Shown here: piece after piece, positions 17,123 to 25,721 of the stretch
How positions within the stretch are numbered: the first letter of the stretch is position 1
Layout of the letters: each line of letters starts with the position of its first letter
NCBI GenBank assembly: GCA_963749715.1
Contig: CAVVNR010000008.1
Span: 186,001-250,000 of the forward strand
DNA from: Roseiarcus sp963749715
GTDB lineage: Bacteria > Pseudomonadota > Alphaproteobacteria > Rhizobiales > Beijerinckiaceae
Length of the DNA: 64,000 nt
Direction of reading: 5' to 3'
The notes under the pieces: model-generated
Told to the model about the DNA's origin: nothing
The model's input: the letters and a program-made list of their open reading frames with translations, nothing else
Database searches by the model: none
Position numbers and translations under genes: made by a program

Positions 17123-18055
17123 TGTTGAACTCCGTCAGTCGATGCGCGCCGAAACGCCCTCACGAAAGGTCGGGCCGCTCCGTTTGACAACTCTCTCCTG
17201 TTCAACATCATTTTGTGTATAGCGGAGGCCGTAACTCATTTCCGGAAAAATGTATAGAGATGAGGCAAAACCCTCTTCCTCAATGGAATTGAGAGATGAT
17301 GAATATCGACCCGCAATTGTCAGATTGCATCCCTTCATTCCGCGATCATTCGTCCTTCCGCCCGATGGGAGGGGCCAAATCCGGTTGACCTAGACATTCA
17401 CCCCCCGCCCGCCGGCAGGCGCGGGCGTCAATCTTGGATTGATCAGCTTCGCGCCCGCGGATTGTCTGGGCAGCGCCAATCTGAAGACCTTCGGATGAAC
17501 CCGTCAGGGCGAACCGCCTACGCCGCTTATCCATACGCTAGTGGTATGAATTTCTGATGGCAAGCCCTTCCTGTCCGCCGGGCAGCATGTCAGCAATCGG
17601 CTTGCCGGCGCCGGTTGCCGACTTTGTTCGAGCGGCCGAGCCGAGGAGGACGCCCTCGAATGGTAGTTCGAACCGACACCGGTCGCGCCCTTCAGGGCCT
17701 CGTCTTGATCCCGAAGCCCTCGACCTGGGCGACGGCGCTGCTCGGCTTCGCGGGTCTCAGCTTCGCTGGCTATCGCCAAGCCCGGGTTTCAGCGTCAACC
17801 CGCTGAAGCGAAGTGGGGACGTTCAGAGCGCAAGCAACTGGGTGAGCGACCAGGCAGCCACGATCGCGACAAGAGCGACAAGAAGCGGACGCTCGTCGCG
17901 GTCGTGACCGGGAGCGCGGTCGACCAACCATCATACAATCCTAACCCGGTCATGACGGTTTCTCCGGTGTAGGGCAAAAAGCATGACAAGTACCGAATGC
18001 TGTGGCGGCCGTCACACGTCCTACTCGGGTTCCAGATGCAAGGGAAATTGGGGGT
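17123..18055. other. Gene-poor region upstream of the LuxC/LuxE operon
   Basis: About 930 bases contain no intact gene that I can support. The part nearest the acetyltransferase gene should hold the operon promoter, and it is AT-richer (17200-17300) than the rest. The middle contains an orphan PEP-CTERM-like tail, listed separately. Short frames on both strands show no other recognisable motif. The organisation suggests decay of one or more former genes. Confidence 0.4.
17615..17806 (+). pseudogene. Orphan PEP-CTERM-like sorting tail, gene remnant
   Basis: The last 30 or so codons read IPKPSTWATALLGFAGLSF followed by AGYRQAR, closely matching the PEP-CTERM pattern (VPEPSTWAMMLLGFAGLGFAGYRR type) of exported proteins in exopolysaccharide-producing Proteobacteria. 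The signature PEP is changed to PKP. The frame upstream is short, has no signal peptide and no recognisable passenger domain. It is therefore best read as the leftover 3' end of a larger secreted-protein gene. The 63-residue frame itself is unlikely to make a working protein. Confidence 0.6.
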
Positions 18056-18901
18056 CTAAGGTTGCGGCCCAAAAAGTCGCGGCTCATGCTCAGCGCGAAA
18101 AACATTGCTGTAGAGGCCGTTGATCCATTGCCGCCCACTGGAAGTCACGTTGAGGTAGCGGATGGCGTTCTGAATGTACGGAGACACGCTGTCCCAGTAG
18201 AATTGCGGATATTGGTCGACTAGGTCGGCCGGCAATTCGTAGCCCAGTTGGCTGTTCAGGCCAATTTCCTCGAATTCGTAGTAGAGTGCATTGGTCTTTT
18301 TCAGGTAGTGTGGATCGCCCAACTGACCAACCAGGTCCGCCGCTCGCAGCAGCGCGGCCCATTCGCCAATGTCGCGGTCATCGGGCGCGGATGAGTATGG
18401 GAATCGGGTGTGCTCGATCGCCCCTGCGATCTGTGCTCCGTCCAGATCCTCGATGTCTGCAAGCCGATCCAGCACGAACAGTTTGGACCGTTCAACGTGA
18501 TATGGCGCGAGCGCGGCGTCAGAGGAGCCGCGCGGCAATGAAACCTTTCGGCCGCTGGCGTCGACGACCAAGCCGTCCTTCCCATCCCCTTTGATCACCC
18601 CCCGAACGTATCCGATGTCGTGCGCGAGGCAAGCGACGATGAAGTTCGAATACTCCGCCGGCGTCGCAGCCGTCAGCAACGCGCGCCCTTTGAAGATGTC
18701 GTGACCGGCCAACGTGATCAGCATCGTATGCTCGACGTCGTGGTAGAGGGCGTCGCTATTGCCGATGCACTCCAGCGTGAGCCGCGCCGCGAACGGGATG
18801 AGCTCGGCCAAGCGCGCATGCGAACGACCGAACCAATTCTTCATGTCGGCGGCAAGGAACGAGCCTAGCGCTTCCGCAGCGAGGTGAGGCAACGTGATCA
18901 C
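18056..18901 (-). CDS. HD-domain phosphohydrolase
   Basis: The 281-residue protein carries an HD metal-dependent phosphohydrolase fold. Visible ligand motifs are YHDVEHTMLI (residues about 53-62) and VACLAHDIGY (about 90-99), then a later LLRAADLVGQLGDPHYLKK segment with a conserved Asp. This is the arrangement of HD/PDEase domains that act on nucleotides or cyclic nucleotides, but the actual substrate cannot be read from sequence. No regulatory PAS, REC or GGDEF domain is attached. It lies alone, leftward, and diverges from the phosphomannomutase gene. Confidence 0.8.
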   Translation of the reverse strand: MITLPHLAAEALGSFLAADMKNWFGRSHARLAELIPFAARLTLECIGNSDALYHDVEHTMLITLAGHDIFKGRALLTAATPAEYSNFIVACLAHDIGYVRGVIKGDGKDGLVVDASGRKVSLPRGSSDAALAPYHVERSKLFVLDRLADIEDLDGAQIAGAIEHTRFPYSSAPDDRDIGEWAALLRAADLVGQLGDPHYLKKTNALYYEFEEIGLNSQLGYELPADLVDQYPQFYWDSVSPYIQNAIRYLNVTSSGRQWINGLYSNVFRAEHEPRLFGPQP

Positions 18902-19047
18902 GGACGCTCTCGACGAAAAAACGGTAGAACGCCTATTGCTGTGCGCCCACTATTGCACGGATAGCCGACGAGCACGACTTGGAGAACGACGGCGAGGGGC
19001 GCTCCCGGTTGTGCGTCGCGGCCTCGTCGTCTAAGGCGAGATCAGGA

Positions 19048-20613
19048 ATGACGTTGCGGCGTGCGTCCGTCGCCGCGGCGTCTCCGGTTCCGCTTCCCCT
19101 TGCGAGGCCGTCCTTGTTCCCCAAGCCGTCGCCGCAGCTCTCGCCCAACACCTACGGCTACGAATCGCTGCCGATGGTCAAGCCAACCGGGTTTCGCGAA
19201 TATGACGCGCGCTGGCTCTTCGAGCAGGAAATCAACCTGATGGGCGTCGAGGCGCTTGGGCTCGGCCTCGCGCGCCTTTTGAACGAGCTTAAGGTCAAGC
19301 CTGAGATCGTCGTCGGCCACGACTTCCGCAGTTATTCGGCCTCGATCAAGTTTGCGCTGACCGCCGGGCTCTTGGCCGGCGGCGCGTACGTGCGGGACAT
19401 CGGCTTGGCGATCACGCCGATGGCCTATTTCGCGCAGTTCGCGCTCGATACGCCGGCGGTCGCGATGGTGACCGCCTCGCACAACGACAACGGCTGGACC
19501 GGCGTCAAGATGGGCGCGTCGAGGCCAGTGACGTTCGGACCCGAGGAGATGACGCGGCTACGCGACATCGTGATGGCCGGCGACTACGGCTATCGGGCCG
19601 GCGGCGGCTATGAATTCGTCGCCGATTTTCCCGCCCGCTACATCGCCGATCTGACCACGCGCCCGAGATTAAGCCGCAAACTCAAGGTCGTCGCCGCCTG
19701 CGGCAATGGCACCGCCGGCGCCTTCGCGTCCAAGCTCTTGGGCGCGCTCGGCGTCGAGGTCGTTCCGCTGGATTGCGATCTCGACTTCACCTTCCCCCAT
19801 TACAATCCGAACCCCGAGGATATGCAGATGCTGCGCACGATGGCGGCGGCGGTGACGCAGACCGGCGCTGACGTCGGGCTCGGCTTCGACGGCGACGGCG
19901 ACCGATGCGGCGTCGTCGACAACGAGGGCGAGAAGATCTTCGCCGACAAAATCGGCGTCATGCTGGCGCGCGACCTGTCAAACGAGCGACCGGGCGCGAC
20001 CTTCGTCGTCGACGTCAAGTCGACCGGGCTCTTCGCCAGCGATCCGGTCTTGCGCGCCAATGGCGTCACCGTCGACTTCTGGAAGACTGGCCATTCGCAC
20101 ATCAAGCGTCGGGTTCGGGACCTGAACGCGCTCGCCGGATTCGAAAAATCGGGCCATTTCTTCTTCACTTCGCCGATCGGACGCGGCTACGACGACGGCT
20201 TCGTCACCGCAATCGCCGTCCTTGACATGCTGGACCGCAACCCCGGCAAGTCGATGGCCGATCTGTATCGCGATCTGCCTAAGACCTGGGCTTCGCCGAC
20301 GATGTCGCCGCACTGCGCCGACGAGGTCAAATACGCGGTCGTGGACAGGGTCGTCGCGCGGTGCAGGGCGATGCAGGCGCGAGGCGAGACGCTCGCCGGA
20401 CAGCCAATTCGCAACCTCCTTACCGTCAACGGGGTCAGGGTCAGTGTCGAGGATGGCGCCTGGGGGCTCGTGCGCGCTTCGTCGAACAAGCCGGAGCTGG
20501 TCGTGGTCGTCGAGAGCCCGACGTCGGAAGCGGGCATGCGGGGGATGTTCGACGCGGTCGACCGCATCCTGCGCGAGAACCCCGAGGTCGGGGCCTACAA
20601 CCAGACGGTCTGA
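19048..20613 (+). CDS. Phosphomannomutase/phosphoglucomutase
   Basis: This alpha-D-phosphohexomutase moves phosphate between C1 and C6 of mannose or glucose, providing sugar-1-phosphates for polysaccharide and LPS synthesis. The phosphoserine loop is MVTASHNDNGWTGVK, the Mg site is GFDGDGDRCG, and the sugar-binding and phosphate-binding loops are FEKSGHFFF and an SSNKPELVVVVES segment. The ATG at 19048 gives 521 residues with a basic, low-complexity leader; the conserved core begins at about FPKPSPQLSPNTYGYESL, so a later TTG start is possible. The stop overlaps the next start by one base (TGATG). Confidence 0.9.
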   Translation: MTLRRASVAAASPVPLPLARPSLFPKPSPQLSPNTYGYESLPMVKPTGFREYDARWLFEQEINLMGVEALGLGLARLLNELKVKPEIVVGHDFRSYSASIKFALTAGLLAGGAYVRDIGLAITPMAYFAQFALDTPAVAMVTASHNDNGWTGVKMGASRPVTFGPEEMTRLRDIVMAGDYGYRAGGGYEFVADFPARYIADLTTRPRLSRKLKVVAACGNGTAGAFASKLLGALGVEVVPLDCDLDFTFPHYNPNPEDMQMLRTMAAAVTQTGADVGLGFDGDGDRCGVVDNEGEKIFADKIGVMLARDLSNERPGATFVVDVKSTGLFASDPVLRANGVTVDFWKTGHSHIKRRVRDLNALAGFEKSGHFFFTSPIGRGYDDGFVTAIAVLDMLDRNPGKSMADLYRDLPKTWASPTMSPHCADEVKYAVVDRVVARCRAMQARGETLAGQPIRNLLTVNGVRVSVEDGAWGLVRASSNKPELVVVVESPTSEAGMRGMFDAVDRILRENPEVGAYNQTV

Positions 20614-21068
20614 TGGGCTATGGCGCGAGCGGGCGGGCCCCGGTGCTGCCGGATCTCTTGCGGCCGGGCCTCAAGTTCGTCTTCTGCGGGACGGCGGCGG
20701 GAACGATTTCGGCGGCGCGCGGCGCCTATTACGCCCATCCGCAGAACAGGTTCTGGCCGGCGCTCCACGCCGCCGGATTGACGTCGAGACTGTTGGGGCC
20801 GGAAGAATTCGGTCAATTGCCGCAATGGGGCTTGGGACTCACCGAAATCGCCAAGCACGTGAGTGGAATGGATCGCGAATTGCCGGCAGGCGCGTTGGGA
20901 CGCGAAGCCCGCGCGGAGCTCAACCTGCATCATCTCCTCGGGGTCGAGTTCCTGCGACAGGCCGACCGAGTTCGACGAGATCGCAGAAAAGCCCGGTCAT
21001 TGGCCGGCGCTCTGGCCGGCGTACCTCAGAATTGGACCGCCGGACTGTGCCGCGGCGCCTTGCTTTGA
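20613..21068 (+). pseudogene. Mug-like mismatch-specific DNA glycosylase, C-terminal half degraded
   Basis: The first 100 residues are clearly a Mug/TDG-type uracil-DNA glycosylase: FVFCGTAAGTISAARGAYY then AHPQNRFWPALHAAG contain the substrate-pocket motif, followed by LPQWGLGLTEIAKHVSG. After about RAELNLHH (near base 20930) the protein no longer resembles the family; the second motif (a VLPSPS-type loop) is not visible in any forward frame. The product would be 151 residues, shorter than the usual 160-180. The gene begins on the phosphomannomutase stop. Either a recombination replaced the 3' half or the gene is decayed; I favour a non-functional gene. Confidence 0.65.
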
Positions 21069-21367
21069 AGCGCGCCGCCGCAGGTCGCGCACCCCTTTTT
21101 GCCCGATCCGTAACGGCGTACGCATCTCGCACAAAACATTAGCGTTGTTCCGATCCCCAGCAGATTTGCGCAAATCGCTAGTCCTAATCGAATCCGCGCA
21201 AGTCTGGCTGTCGGTAACGGTCCGAGCGGTCCTGGACTCGGCGCCGGCGTCCCTAAGCCTCGTCGCGCACAACCTCCTTCACGAGTTTTGTTCGGGAAAG
21301 CGAGCGAAGCGGGGCCAAGCGGCGACGAAAAGGTCAGCGGTTTTCGTTGCTCTCCGGCGCCGCCAGG

Positions 21368-22060
21368 CTAGGCGTTGACTGCCGTCGATTCGAGCCTGGC
21401 GCTGAGTCCCAGCGCGTCGGTGATCACGATCGCGCCCCGCCGGCGCTGAATGAGGCCTTCGCGCTCCATGGCGTTGATCTCCCGCGACACGGTTTCCCGC
21501 CGCGTATTGATGCGCGACGCGAGCTCCGACTGATTCGGCGGCGCGAGGATGATCGCCCGCTTCGGGTTCTCGCGATCGGGGCGCGCCAGGCGCAGGAGTT
21601 CGGCATGGACGCGGCTGCGAACGTCGAGCGCGCCGAGCTCTCCGATCCGGCGCGACAGCTCGCGAACGCGCGCGATCAGCGTTGCGACGACCGCTTCGCC
21701 CAATGGGCGGTGGGAGAAGAGCGTTTCGATGAATACCGTGCAGGGCATCCTCGCCACCAGCGAATCGTTGACAGCGAACACGCTGACCGAGCGCGGCGCG
21801 CCATCGAAGGCGCTCATCTCGCCGAAGATCGACCCCGCCTCCATATCTCTGAAAGTGAGGTTCTGGCGAACGCCGTGGAGCACCGCTCTCAGGCGTCCGG
21901 TCATGATGAAATAGACGTCCCGGTCGTTCTCGGACTGACCCACCACCCAGGCGCCCGCCGGCGTCTTCACCCACACGCAGTGACGATCGAGGATCCGGCA
22001 AGGTTCGGGATCCAGCGTTTTAAAACACGGATGTGCCGCGAGGGAATTCAAAATCATCAT
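21368..22060 (-). CDS. Crp/Fnr family transcriptional regulator
   Basis: The 230-residue protein has an N-terminal cyclic-nucleotide-binding-like beta-roll (residues about 20-120, with VYFIMTGRLRAVL and GSIFGEMSAFDGAPRS) and a C-terminal winged helix-turn-helix (SELASRINTRRETVSREINAMEREGLI). The GEMSAFDGAPRS segment retains the PBC-like Gly-Glu and Arg-Ser found in cAMP-binding relatives, while there is no N-terminal cysteine cluster as in FNR. A cAMP-type ligand is therefore plausible. A consensus CRP palindrome lies about 165 bases upstream, suggesting self-regulation. Confidence 0.88.
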   Translation of the reverse strand: MMILNSLAAHPCFKTLDPEPCRILDRHCVWVKTPAGAWVVGQSENDRDVYFIMTGRLRAVLHGVRQNLTFRDMEAGSIFGEMSAFDGAPRSVSVFAVNDSLVARMPCTVFIETLFSHRPLGEAVVATLIARVRELSRRIGELGALDVRSRVHAELLRLARPDRENPKRAIILAPPNQSELASRINTRRETVSREINAMEREGLIQRRRGAIVITDALGLSARLESTAVNA

Positions 22061-22226
22061 CGCGCCCGCCGATGATTGTGAGCGACCGTGGCGGAGCTTG
22101 GCCGCAACGTCAAGCGGTTTGAGGCGGCCGCCCCGCGACTATGGTGACATAATTGGGGAGACGTCTCCCGCCGATTTGCGGCACTTCCAGAAATCCGAGG
22201 CGCCGTCCGCTGATCCTCGCTGGCAG

Positions 22227-22242
22227 TGTGACGCAGGTCACA
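22227..22242. promoter_or_regulatory. Consensus CRP-type operator upstream of the Crp/Fnr gene
   Basis: The sequence TGTGACGCAGGTCACA is a perfect TGTGA-N6-TCACA palindrome, identical to the core CRP consensus. It lies in the 437-base intergenic region (22061-22497) that precedes the leftward Crp/Fnr gene, with its centre about 175 bases before the ATG. The rest of that region holds no gene that I recognise. Regulation of the adjacent gene by its own product is an inference. Confidence 0.7.
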
Positions 22243-22497
22243 GCCGAAAGCTGCGCCCAAGTATAGTTTTTATGTTGTGTTCGTCGGCGGCGGTCCCTCA
22301 GAAAGGCTGAAGCGGGAACGGGCTGCCGCCGAGAGGCTAGCGAGTCGGTCAGGCTCGAAAACGGGATTCCGCGTCGCCGCGTCCTGGGGCCGGACGCGAA
22401 ACGCGGGCCCTCGCGCAGATCTCCCACCGCGCGGGGCATAGAGCGCGGCGCCTGCGGTCCGCACGCCTGGGCGCCGCGCTCACAAACCTCAAGCCGC

Positions 22498-22779
22498 TTA
22501 CCTGACCCGAAACTCCATGTGCACGCGGCCATGGAAGCGCTGAGCGCGCGGTGAGCGGCGGAAGCCCGCCGCTGGCGCCTGGACGTCGCCATTGTAAGCC
22601 CGGGTCTCGCCGGAATGCGCGCCGACATCTTTCGCCTTGGGCCCATGCTGGGCAAGGCAGGCGTTGTAGGCCATCGGCTCCTGGAACTGCGCACAAGCCG
22701 GAACGTCTTGGGCCCGCGCGCGCTCCGCCGGCGCCAGAGCGGCGAGGCAAAGCACAATCGCTGCAGCGCGCGCGCCCAT
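22498..22779 (-). CDS. Small secreted protein of unknown function
   Basis: The 93-residue product starts with a signal peptide (MGARAAAIVLCLAALAPAERARA/Q). The mature part contains CAQFQEPMAYNACLAQHGPKA, with two cysteines spaced as in small disulfide-bonded proteins, a short spacer and a basic end RAQRFHGRVHMEFRVR. The gene begins 4 bases after the pheT stop, in the same direction, and may share its transcript. I recognise the pattern as a short exported protein conserved in related bacteria, but no function is known to me. Confidence 0.65.
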   Translation of the reverse strand: MGARAAAIVLCLAALAPAERARAQDVPACAQFQEPMAYNACLAQHGPKAKDVGAHSGETRAYNGDVQAPAAGFRRSPRAQRFHGRVHMEFRVR

Positions 22780-22783
22780 CGCT

Positions 22784-25189
22784 TCAGCTCCGCAGCGCGC
22801 CGCCGGTCCTCTTCGACACCTCGGCGACGATCCGGGATATCGCAGCCTCGATCTCGGCGTCGGTGAGGGTGCGCTCGCGCGGTTGCAGGACCACATGGAT
22901 GGCGATCGATTTCGAGCCTTCCGGCAGGCCTTCCCCCTGGTAGACGTCGAAAACGCCGACCTTGGCGACGAGCGCGCGTTCAGCGCTCTCGGCCGCTTTC
23001 ACGATCTCGCCGGCGAGCATGCCAGCGTCGACCACGAACGCCAGATCCCGCTCGACCGGCATGAAATCTGAGCGGTCGAGCTTCGCTTTGGTCTTGGTCG
23101 ACTTGGCCTTCGGCGCGGGAACAGCGTCGAGAATGATCTCGAAGGCGAAGATCGGCCCTTCCGCGTCGAGCGCTTCCAAGGCGTTTGGATGCAACTGTCC
23201 AAACCAGCCCACGACGGTCTTCGGCCCGAATTGCAGGGCTGCCGAGCGGCCAGGATGCATGAACGGCGGGCCGCCGGGGACAGCCTGGATCGCGTTCGGG
23301 TTCGCGCCGAGCGCGGAGAGAAGCGCCATCGCATCGCGTTTGGCGTCGAAGACGCCCGCTAGGCCGCCGCCGCTCCAATGCCGGCCTTCCCCGTCGGCTT
23401 TGGCCCTGCCTCGCCGGACGGCTGCGGCGGCAATGCGCTGATCGCCTTCGCCCGGTCCGAGAAAAATTTGCCCGACCTCGAACAACGCAACGTCGCTCAC
23501 GGCGCGGCGCGCGTTGCGCTCAGCGGCGGCGACGAGGCCAGGAACGAGGCTCGGGCGCATGTCGGAAAGGTCGGCTGCGATTGGATTGGCGAGGGCGAGC
23601 GCCGGCGAGCCGCCGCCGAACAGCTCCGCCGCCGTCCTGGACAAAAACGACCAGGTCACCGCTTCGCGCAGCGAAAGCGCGGCCAGGGTGCGTCTGGCGA
23701 GCCGCGTGCGCTTCTGCAGCAGCGTCAGCACCGGCTTCGCCACGCCGTCGTCAAGCCGGGGCAGGGGCGCGGTCGGCGCGCGGTCAATACCGGCGATGCG
23801 CAGGATCTGCTCGACCACGTCGGCCTTCACCTGAACGTCCGGCCGCCATGACGGGACGATAACCGTTCCGTCGCCGACGCCGAAGCCGAGACGGGTCAGG
23901 ATCGCCTCGCCTTCCTGGCGCGGGATGTCGACGCCAAGCAGGCGCTTGACTTCGCTGTAGGGGAAGCGAATCGACCGCGGCGACGGCGCGGGATCGCCCG
24001 CCAGCACCATGCGCGACGGCTCGCCCCCGCAGATCGAAAGGACGAGCCCGGTCGCCAGATCGCAGCCGGGCACGCAGAAATCAGGGTCGACGCCGCGTTC
24101 GAATCGATAGCGCGCGTCGGTCATAATTCCGAGCTTGCGGCCGGTGTGAGCGATATTCGTCGGGTCCCACAGCGCGCTCTCGATCAGGACGTCGCGCGTC
24201 GTCTCGTCGCAGCCGGAATGCTCGCCGCCCATGATGCCGGCGATCGATTCGACGCCGTCGGCGTCGGCGATGACGACCATGCTCTCGTCGAGCGCATAAG
24301 CCTTGCCGTCGAGCGCGAGCACGCTCTCGCCGCTTCGCGCGCGGCGCACGCTGAGGTCGCCCATGACCTTGGCGAAGTCGAACACGTGCAGCGGGCGCCC
24401 GCGGTCGAAGGTGATGTAATTGGTGATGTCGACAAGCGCGCTGATCGGCCTCAAGCCGATCGCCCTCAGTCGCTTCTGCATCCATTCCGGCGAGGGCCCA
24501 TTGGTCACGCCGCGCACTAGCCGCAACGCGAAGGCCGGGCAGAGATGTCTATTGGCCGGGGTGAAATCGAGTCGGACGCGGGTTGGACAGTCGAACGCGC
24601 CGGGGAGGGACTTAGGCGCCCGCGTCTTCAGGGTTCCCAGCCCCGCCGCGGCGAGATCGCGCGCGATGCCCGCGACGCCGGTCGCATCGGGGCGGTTCGG
24701 CGTCACCGCGACGTCGATGACCGGATCGTCGAGGCCCGCGAAGCGCGCATAGGCGACGCCGACGGGCGCGTCGTCGGGCAGCTCGATGATCCCCTCGTGA
24801 TCGTCGCTAAGCTCGAGCTCCGCCGCCGAGCACAGCATGCCGTTGGACTCGACGCCGCGGATGACGCCGTTGGCGAGCGTTAGCTTCTTGCCGGGAATAT
24901 AGGTTCCGACCGGCGAGAACACGCCCTTCATGCCCGTCCGCGCGTTCGGCGCGCCGCATACGACCTGCACTGGGCCGCCACCTGCCTCGACGATGCAGAC
25001 CTTGAGTCGGTCGGCGTTGGGATGGGGTTTGGCCTCAATGACCGAAGCGACCACGAAGCCGTCGTATTTGCGGCTCGGATCCTCGACGCTCTCAACCTCG
25101 AGCCCGACGCGGGTCAGCAAGTCGACGATCTCGGCGAGCGGAGCCGACGTGTCGAGGTGGTCGAGAAGCCAGGAGAGGGTGAATTTCAT
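22784..25189 (-). CDS. pheT: Phenylalanyl-tRNA synthetase beta subunit
   Basis: PheT forms the alpha2-beta2 enzyme that charges tRNA-Phe and carries the editing site. The 801-residue length is normal. Domain order is visible: N-terminal region, tRNA-binding EMAP-like domain (ASVIEAKPHPNADRLKVC), B3/4 editing domain, B5 domain and a C-terminal ferredoxin-fold anticodon-binding domain (VFDVYQGEGLPEGSKS). It is in the same direction as pheS but separated from it by two small genes, which is unusual for this pair. Confidence 0.96.
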   Translation of the reverse strand: MKFTLSWLLDHLDTSAPLAEIVDLLTRVGLEVESVEDPSRKYDGFVVASVIEAKPHPNADRLKVCIVEAGGGPVQVVCGAPNARTGMKGVFSPVGTYIPGKKLTLANGVIRGVESNGMLCSAAELELSDDHEGIIELPDDAPVGVAYARFAGLDDPVIDVAVTPNRPDATGVAGIARDLAAAGLGTLKTRAPKSLPGAFDCPTRVRLDFTPANRHLCPAFALRLVRGVTNGPSPEWMQKRLRAIGLRPISALVDITNYITFDRGRPLHVFDFAKVMGDLSVRRARSGESVLALDGKAYALDESMVVIADADGVESIAGIMGGEHSGCDETTRDVLIESALWDPTNIAHTGRKLGIMTDARYRFERGVDPDFCVPGCDLATGLVLSICGGEPSRMVLAGDPAPSPRSIRFPYSEVKRLLGVDIPRQEGEAILTRLGFGVGDGTVIVPSWRPDVQVKADVVEQILRIAGIDRAPTAPLPRLDDGVAKPVLTLLQKRTRLARRTLAALSLREAVTWSFLSRTAAELFGGGSPALALANPIAADLSDMRPSLVPGLVAAAERNARRAVSDVALFEVGQIFLGPGEGDQRIAAAAVRRGRAKADGEGRHWSGGGLAGVFDAKRDAMALLSALGANPNAIQAVPGGPPFMHPGRSAALQFGPKTVVGWFGQLHPNALEALDAEGPIFAFEIILDAVPAPKAKSTKTKAKLDRSDFMPVERDLAFVVDAGMLAGEIVKAAESAERALVAKVGVFDVYQGEGLPEGSKSIAIHVVLQPRERTLTDAEIEAAISRIVAEVSKRTGGALRS

Positions 25190-25221
25190 CGGCGGCGTCA
25201 GGTTCGCATTCGCGGTTTTGG

Positions 25222-25500
25222 TCAGTGAGTTTGAGAAACAGGCTCCTTCGCGCCGGGCGCCTTGGCGCCACGGAGGATGCTCGCGACGCTGATATCTTCG
25301 TCGATCTCAGGCCAATGCACTCCAAGCGGCGACAATTCCATCACTGCGCGGCGATCCTGCGGCGCGGCCTGGAGGCGGGGGTACCACCAGAGCGGCGCCC
25401 GGAGAACGCGGCCGTCGGCCAATGTCACGATCAAGTGGTTGTCGTCGCATTCGGCAGCTATGGGCCGAGCGGCCTCAACCTCGATCTGCAAAGTGGTCAT
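25222..25500 (-). CDS. DUF2442 protein
   Basis: The 92-residue product has the DUF2442 pattern: a first strand pair (DDNHLIVTLADGRVLRAPLWWYPRL) and a closing VHWPEIDEDISVASILRG. The chosen ATG at 25500 lies inside the upstream DUF4160 gene (26-base overlap), strongly suggesting coupled translation. DUF2442 and DUF4160 often occur side by side in bacterial chromosomes and are suspected to form toxin-antitoxin-like pairs, but no activity is established that I know of. It stands between pheS and pheT, 32 bases before the latter. Confidence 0.85.
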   Translation of the reverse strand: MTTLQIEVEAARPIAAECDDNHLIVTLADGRVLRAPLWWYPRLQAAPQDRRAVMELSPLGVHWPEIDEDISVASILRGAKAPGAKEPVSQTH

Positions 25501-25717
25501 TCCAAGCCTCCAGGAAGCCGACGCTTTGTTCACCGGTCTTGCGAACATTTTCGCGAAGATCGCGGGCGGCGAAGCCAAGGTTTGGAGCGACCGCGCCGTC
25601 GCTTAGCCAAATCTTGGCTTCGCAATCTCCTTTGACGACATGGACGTGCGGTTGCTCATCGCCGTCGGCAGAATAGAAGAAGAAGCGATATCCATTCCAT
25701 CGCAAAAGCGTCGGCAT
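25475..25717 (-). CDS. DUF4160 protein
   Basis: The 80-residue protein begins MPTLLRWNGYRFFFYSADGDEQPHVHV and continues with KGDCEAKIWLSDGAVA, the signature of DUF4160: an Arg/Phe-rich strand, a GDEQPHVHV motif and an AKIWL strand. It starts four bases after the pheS stop and overlaps the DUF2442 gene that follows. The tight spacing means the pair is transcribed with pheS and pheT. Function is unknown; a role as one half of a toxin-antitoxin-like pair is an inference from the gene pairing and small size. Confidence 0.87.
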   Translation of the reverse strand: MPTLLRWNGYRFFFYSADGDEQPHVHVVKGDCEAKIWLSDGAVAPNLGFAARDLRENVRKTGEQSVGFLEAWNDHFADRG

Positions 25718-25721
25718 TCGC

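Noticed and set aside
17135..17338. 67-codon minus-strand frame upstream of the acetyltransferase
   Set aside because: No family resemblance or ribosome site; it lies where the operon promoter is expected.
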